Source: Limimaricola soesokkakensis (GTDB lineage Bacteria; Pseudomonadota; Alphaproteobacteria; Rhodobacterales; Rhodobacteraceae). Taken from it: 64,000 bases of DNA. The DNA lies in assembly GCF_900172345.1 (NCBI RefSeq), contig NZ_FWFY01000004.1:186001-250000 (forward strand). Reading direction: 5' to 3'. Positions 61,934 through 64,000 of the stretch are shown piece by piece. The position numbers and the translations under genes are program-made. Under the pieces are notes generated by a model. It was not told the DNA's origin, made no database searches, and saw nothing but the letters and a program-made list of their open reading frames with translations. Position 1 is the first letter of the stretch. Every line of letters starts with the position of its first letter.

Positions 61934-64000
61934 AACAGCTCTCCCGCGCCGCCGCCATCACCATCGCCACCGTCGCGCCGACCATGCTCCCCGCGCAGGA
62001 GGAGCAGGCCGATCGCGACCGCGGCTTTCTCACCGGGCTGATCGAGGACAACCTCTCGGGCGCCGGTCGCGAAGTGATCATCACCGGCTTTCAGGGCGCG
62101 CTCAGCTCCGCCGCCTCGATCGAGGTGATGACCATCGCCGACGAGGAGGGCGTCTGGCTCAGGGCCGAGAACCTCGTGCTCGATTGGAATCGCTCGGCGC
62201 TGCTGCGCGGCAGGCTCGAGGTCGAGGAACTTTCGGCCGAGCTGATCGAGCTGACCCGGCCGCCAGTGGCCGGTGCCGAAGAGGCGCCCGCGGCCGAGGC
62301 TTCGCCATTCTCGCTGCCCGAACTGCCGGTCTCGATCCGGCTCGACGATCTCTCGATCGACCGGCTGGTGCTGGGCGAGGCGTTTCTCGACGAGGAAGTC
62401 GCGCTCACAGTGCAGGGCTCGGCGCAGCTTGCGGGCGGCGAGGGCGAGGCGCAACTGACCGCCGAGCGGCTGGGCGAGAAAACCGGCCGCTTCGAACTCT
62501 CGGGCAGCTATTCCAATGACAGCCGCCTCTTGGACCTGACGCTGGCGCTGGAAGAGGCCGAGAACGGCATCGCCGCGAGGGCGCTCGACCTGCCCGGCCG
62601 CCCTTCGGTGGCGCTCAGGGTCGAGGGCGCGGGGCCGATCGACGATTTCGACGCGGCGATCTCGCTGGCCACCGACGGGCAGCCGCGGATCAGCGGCGAT
62701 TTCGCGCTCGACCGGGGCGAAACGCCCGAGGGTGGCACCGCGCCGCTGGCCTTCTCGCTCGACGTGGATGGCGACGTGACGCCGCTGATCGCGCCCGACT
62801 ATGCCGAGTTCTTCGGCCCCGATGTCGGGCTCGCCGTAACCGGATCGCGCGGCGCCGATGGCGCGCTGGCGCTGTCGCGGCTTTCGATCGAGGCGCAGGC
62901 ACTCACGCTCGACGGCTCGGCCCGAATCGGCGCCGATGGCTGGCCCGAGAGCTTCGATCTCAATGGCAGCATCGGCAGCGAGGATGGCGGCCCGGTCGTC
63001 CTGCCCGTGGCCGGTGGCGAGACCCGGATCGGCGGCGCGGACCTGGCGCTGCAATTCGACGCCAGTACCGGCGACCAATGGGTGATCGACCTGACCGCCC
63101 GCGATTTCGCGCGTCCCGGGCTGACGATCCCGCAATTCACAGTGCAGGGCGGCGGCGTGATCGTGCGCGAAAGCGACGCCGCGCCGAGCCTGTTCACCGC
63201 CGATATCGACTACACCGCGCGCGGGCTGCAATTCGACGACGAGGATCTCGCCGAGGCGCTGGGCGAGCAGATCGCAGGCGAAATCGTGCTCGAACGCGAC
63301 GGCGAAGGCCCGGTTACTATCGACCGCGTCACGCTCGACGGGCCGGGCATCGCGCTCAATGCCACCGGCACCGTCGCCGGCTCCGAGAACGGCTTCGAAA
63401 CCAGCTCGACCGTGGAGCTTGCCGCCGAGCGGCTGGAGCGGTTCTCGGGCCTCACCGGTCTCGATTTGGCCGGTGCCGCCGATCTCGACATCGACAGCAC
63501 GATCCGCCCGCTCGACGGGATCTTCGACGTAACCCTGTCGGGGACCACGCAGGACCTCGCGCTCGGGCTCGAGCCGCTCGACCCCTATATCGGCGGCGCG
63601 GGCGAGATCGCGCTCCGGGCCGCGCGGGACGAGACCGGCACCCGGGTCGAGAATCTGGCGATCACCACGCCTGAGTTGACCGCCACCGCCGAGGCCGACA
63701 TCACCTCCGGCGCCTCCGAGGCCCGCTTTGACATCTCGGTCGAGAATGCGGGCCTCGCGCTCGACGGGGTCGAGGGCCCCGCGACCCTCACCGGCACCGC
63801 CTCGCGCGATGCGGCCGGCGTGACCCGCGCCGACGTGGTGGCCGAACTGCCCAATGGCCGTGCCGTGATCGACGCGACCCAGGCCCCCGAGGAGGAAGGC
63901 GGGCAGGTCACGCTCGACATGACCGCCGACCTGCGCGACATCGCGCCCTTCTCCTCGATCGCGGGCCGCGATCTCTCCGGTGCGGCGGTCTTCTCGACCG
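61930..64000 (+). CDS. tamB: Translocation and assembly module protein TamB, N-terminal part
   Basis: The first 690 residues of a TamB (DUF490/AsmA-like) protein; the gene continues past the right edge. A TTG overlapping the tamA stop (TTGA) starts it, giving a signal/anchor segment (RAAAITIATVAPTMLPAQ) followed by FLTGLIEDNLSGAGREV and GFQGALSSAAS, the usual opening. Repeating amphipathic beta units such as LDLTLALEEAENGIAA and VRIDGLEL-like strands follow, expected to form the periplasm-spanning groove for lipids. It works with TamA. The conserved C-terminal DUF490 domain is not in the window. Confidence 0.92.
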   Translation, partial: MKQLSRAAAITIATVAPTMLPAQEEQADRDRGFLTGLIEDNLSGAGREVIITGFQGALSSAASIEVMTIADEEGVWLRAENLVLDWNRSALLRGRLEVEELSAELIELTRPPVAGAEEAPAAEASPFSLPELPVSIRLDDLSIDRLVLGEAFLDEEVALTVQGSAQLAGGEGEAQLTAERLGEKTGRFELSGSYSNDSRLLDLTLALEEAENGIAARALDLPGRPSVALRVEGAGPIDDFDAAISLATDGQPRISGDFALDRGETPEGGTAPLAFSLDVDGDVTPLIAPDYAEFFGPDVGLAVTGSRGADGALALSRLSIEAQALTLDGSARIGADGWPESFDLNGSIGSEDGGPVVLPVAGGETRIGGADLALQFDASTGDQWVIDLTARDFARPGLTIPQFTVQGGGVIVRESDAAPSLFTADIDYTARGLQFDDEDLAEALGEQIAGEIVLERDGEGPVTIDRVTLDGPGIALNATGTVAGSENGFETSSTVELAAERLERFSGLTGLDLAGAADLDIDSTIRPLDGIFDVTLSGTTQDLALGLEPLDPYIGGAGEIALRAARDETGTRVENLAITTPELTATAEADITSGASEARFDISVENAGLALDGVEGPATLTGTASRDAAGVTRADVVAELPNGRAVIDATQAPEEEGGQVTLDMTADLRDIAPFSSIAGRDLSGAAVFST

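Overview
The window is a high-GC chromosomal segment from an alphaproteobacterium, most probably a marine-type member of the Rhodobacteraceae/Roseobacter group. The case rests on the gene families and their order: several TRAP and TTT transporter sets, a phosphatidylcholine synthase next to xerC, a DUF484 gene, a small transaldolase and priA, tamA-tamB, the ycjX/ycjF pair beside truA, a family II pyrophosphatase, and a CIRCE-controlled groESL. This is inference from gene content, since no rRNA is present. Many neighbours overlap by 1 to 8 bases. TTG starts are likely for ycjX, tamA and tamB.

Left third (1-24 kb), uptake and catabolism. A TRAP operon ends in an amidase cut by the window edge. 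A PAS hybrid kinase with two receiver domains follows. Next come tctCBA and a divergent tctDE that is translationally coupled to an extra periplasmic binding protein; an exact Pho-box-like tandem repeat lies between the two units. The most interesting operon is at 16.3-21.9 kb: an SsuD/SmoC-like flavin sulfonate monooxygenase, an aldo/keto reductase and a flavin reductase, followed by TRAP Q, M and P genes. A divergent GntR regulator and a Gfo/Idh/MocA dehydrogenase lie upstream. A UPF0324 exporter, a PQQ-type sugar dehydrogenase with a Met/Glu-rich tail and a cytochrome c lie downstream. The enzyme trio matches the core of the oxidative sulfoquinovose (sulfo-SMO) pathway, but with a TRAP importer in place of the ABC importer described for Agrobacterium.

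Middle (24-45 kb), mostly housekeeping and stress: a CaCA exchanger, a WGR protein, a zinc alcohol dehydrogenase, groESL, a pyrophosphatase-HAD-ribF-ycgN-aldolase chain, prs, prmA, an HWE kinase and msrA. Between the aldolase and an isomerase gene sits a 1.2-kb segment bounded by perfect 20-bp inverted repeats and 11-bp direct repeats. It carries an NTF2-like gene and a hydrolase fragment but no visible transposase. Removing it and one direct repeat restores a perfect terminator hairpin.

Right third (45-64 kb), core genes: priA, transaldolase, DUF484, xerC, pcs, ileS, a truncated hemoglobin, ycjF, ycjX, truA, tamA and the first part of tamB. No tRNA, rRNA, CRISPR array or intact insertion sequence was seen.
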